Below are positions 23,385-24,614 of a stretch of 24,614 nucleotides of DNA, piece after piece; position 1 is the first letter of the stretch, and each line of letters opens with the position of its first letter. The DNA comes from Candidatus Gastranaerophilales bacterium. Lineage in GTDB: Bacteria > Cyanobacteriota > Vampirovibrionia > Gastranaerophilales > Gastranaerophilaceae. Under the pieces are notes generated by a model. It ran no database searches. It was given only the letters and a program-made list of their open reading frames with translations, and was not told where the DNA came from. The stretch spans positions 1 to 24,614 of the forward strand of contig CANROV010000007.1 in the NCBI GenBank assembly GCA_947632315.1, in the 5' to 3' direction. The translations under genes and the position numbers were made by a program.

Positions 23385-24298
23385 TACAATCCAATGGCTT
23401 TTACAATTTCAGGAACAATTATAAGTGAAGCTTCTTTTGTTGGCTGCCCCTCCTTTGTATATTTTGGATCTTCCAAAGTAATATTTGAAATTCCTTTTAC
23501 AAAAATCACTTTTATACCGTGTTTGTTTAAAGCTATTACATATTTTTTTAATTTTAAATCCATTCTGTCATAATAAACAACCAAGCACAATTCTATATTT
23601 GGATTAATTTTTTTCAATTCGTCCTGTAAAAGTTTTAAATGTTTAACTCCAAGAATATACATACTATGATTAACGTAATTATTAATAACTTTTTCGATAA
23701 TCCTATATATAATAGAGCCCTTAATTTTGGGATGTTTTTCATATTTTTGCACTAAATCCCCATTTTTATTTAATATATATGTTAAATATAAGTTATTATC
23801 AAGCAAACGGCTAGGCGATAAAATACTTCCGGGATAAACTTTTAAATATTTAAAATTATCAAATCCATCAAGAAAATATATTGCATGGGAACTTTGTTTA
23901 ATATAATCATCAATTTGATGATTTTGTACCTGGGCAATTGCATACTGTATAAATCCATAATTTACACTTCTGTTATAAACAGTCCTTTTTGAGAAATCTG
24001 CTAAATATTTATCAAAAGTTTCTGGATTTTCATAATAAGAACCTTCAATCATTGAGCCACCAAATAATAAGATAGAAGGTTTTTTATTATATTGAGTTCC
24101 TTGAACATCTTGAAAAGTATAGTCATACATAAAATTTTCTATATTAAAATTTGCTCTTGGTAAAACTTGATATTCAAAAATATTAATTTTACCTTTATGA
24201 CATAAATAAAGGAATAATCCATAGTTTAAAATAAAAATTAAAGCAACAATAACAACTACTACAAGAACAAATATTTTTAACATTTTTAATTTTTTCAT
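23384..24298 (-). CDS. Membrane-anchored SGNH hydrolase-like protein
   Basis: A 304 aa protein with one N-terminal transmembrane helix (about residues 9-31; short basic N terminus, no cleavage site evident), so most of it should be outside the cytoplasmic membrane. Residues 76-86 read ILLFGGSMIEG, the block I pattern of SGNH/GDSL hydrolases with Ser82 as candidate nucleophile, and VYNRSVNYGF (107-116) fits blocks II-III. The expected C-terminal DxxH block appears as EGQPTKEASLIIVPEIV, with Gln285 where HP is normally seen. It may therefore be catalytically altered, or the true His may lie elsewhere. Related proteins acylate or deacylate surface glycans; the substrate here is unknown. It has an AAGGG ribosome site 9 bases before ATG and heads an operon with the radical SAM/SPASM gene. 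Confidence 0.72.
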   Translation of the reverse strand: MKKLKMLKIFVLVVVVIVALIFILNYGLFLYLCHKGKINIFEYQVLPRANFNIENFMYDYTFQDVQGTQYNKKPSILLFGGSMIEGSYYENPETFDKYLADFSKRTVYNRSVNYGFIQYAIAQVQNHQIDDYIKQSSHAIYFLDGFDNFKYLKVYPGSILSPSRLLDNNLYLTYILNKNGDLVQKYEKHPKIKGSIIYRIIEKVINNYVNHSMYILGVKHLKLLQDELKKINPNIELCLVVYYDRMDLKLKKYVIALNKHGIKVIFVKGISNITLEDPKYTKEGQPTKEASLIIVPEIVKAIGL

Positions 24299-24333
24299 AT
24301 TAACTACCCTTAAAAAAATGACTCGATATTTAT

Positions 24334-24339
24334 ATTATA
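24334..24339 (-). promoter_or_regulatory. Candidate -10 box for the SGNH/radical SAM operon
   Basis: A minus-strand TATAAT lies 35 bases before the ATG at 24298, leaving a leader of about 29 bases that includes the AAGGG ribosome site. No clear -35 was found. Confidence 0.4.
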
Positions 24340-24355
24340 ATAAAAAAAAATAACA

Positions 24356-24364
24356 TGATATAAT
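24356..24364 (+). promoter_or_regulatory. Extended -10 promoter for the terminal radical SAM gene
   Basis: TGATATAAT is a perfect extended -10 (TGnTATAAT). It is followed by a ribosome site AAAGGAGAG (24371-24379) and a TTG start at 24386. Together with the minus-strand box at 24334-24339 it makes 24299-24385 a compact divergent promoter region. Confidence 0.45.
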
Positions 24365-24385
24365 TTTTTTAAAGGAGAGTTTATA

Positions 24386-24614
24386 TTGAAATATATTAGT
24401 TGTTCCAACATACAAAGCGGTATAAGATTTGAATATAACAGCATTAAACTATGTTGTTTTATGGGAAGCAACACACCTGAACCTTTATTTATAAAAAAAG
24501 ACTATTACGGAGAGAAACTTAATTGGAATGAATTAATAGCAAATATAAATGAAATAAGAGAGAATACAAAAAAAGGAATAATTGACAGTCATTGCACGGG
24601 ATGTTTTGCGCTTA
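24386..24614 (+). CDS. Radical SAM protein with N-terminal cysteine module, partial (paralogue 5)
   Basis: The first 76 residues of a further member of the family, cut by the window end before the radical SAM core. It begins at TTG (24386) with the strong ribosome site AAAGGAGAG 6 bases upstream; there is no nearer ATG that keeps the conserved start. The sequence opens MKYISCSNIQSGIRFEYN and has C6, then C23-C24 with 16 residues between, then C70-x2-C73 in HCTGCFAL, exactly the module of the other paralogues. The segment YGEKLNWNELIANINEIREN resembles the corresponding KGEMINWNKFFKEKRKM region of paralogue 1, so it is closer to the tandem pair than to its immediate neighbours. It lacks the extra Cys-His after CC. 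The call of radical SAM rests on this N-terminal homology. Confidence 0.75.
   Translation, partial: MKYISCSNIQSGIRFEYNSIKLCCFMGSNTPEPLFIKKDYYGEKLNWNELIANINEIRENTKKGIIDSHCTGCFAL

Noticed and set aside
1..24614. CRISPR array, insertion sequence or toxin-antitoxin pair
   Set aside because: No regularly spaced direct repeats, no transposase motifs or terminal inverted repeats, and no recognisable toxin or antitoxin frames were found.

Overview
This is an AT-rich, gene-dense bacterial window with almost no non-coding space. No gene-free stretch exceeds about 170 bases: the longest is the divergent spacer 12627-12792, and the 20187-20359 gap holds a tRNA and its terminator. The combination of an LL-diaminopimelate-type aminotransferase, a type IB GTP cyclohydrolase, very low GC and many small radical SAM enzymes fits a low-GC gut lineage such as the non-photosynthetic relatives of Cyanobacteria (Melainabacteria/Gastranaerophilales). 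That placement is inference from gene content only; no marker phylogeny could be run.

Layout. 1-4161 (+): the 3' end of serS, then tmk, a small protein with two RWYDNDP repeats, folE2, a dapL-like aminotransferase and an orphan hisH, all touching or overlapping. 4169-7484 (+): two tandem radical SAM genes, the second fused in frame to a complete MATE-type multidrug/metabolite exporter. 7568-12027 (+): a housekeeping run of pyrH, frr, cdsA, rnc, rpe and a short nagA-like deacetylase. 12024-12626 (-): a small protein with a putative DNA-binding head and a coiled coil. 12793-16854 (+): manC, ftsH and a small membrane protein. 16834-18819 (-): uvrB. 18900-20186 (+): a TPR protein. 20231-20303 (+): tRNA-Ala(UGC) with its own promoter and intrinsic terminator. 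20360-24614: a second radical SAM cluster, made of a divergent pair, an SGNH-like/radical SAM two-gene operon on the minus strand, and the start of a further radical SAM gene running off the window.

The most unusual content is the set of six radical SAM proteins (two of them neighbours at 4169-7484, four at 20360-24614). All six carry a cysteine module BEFORE the radical SAM core: one Cys, 16-17 residues, then CC, then a later Cys pair (CxxC in five of the six). This looks like a SPASM/twitch-type auxiliary cluster moved to the N terminus. One member is fused to a MATE exporter, which suggests that the product of the radical chemistry, or something derived from it, is exported. The substrate is unknown, and no precursor peptide gene is visible nearby. 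A separate architectural feature is the divergent pair at 21364/21387, which appears to share one palindromic -10 element placed symmetrically between two start codons, predicting leaderless transcripts in both directions.
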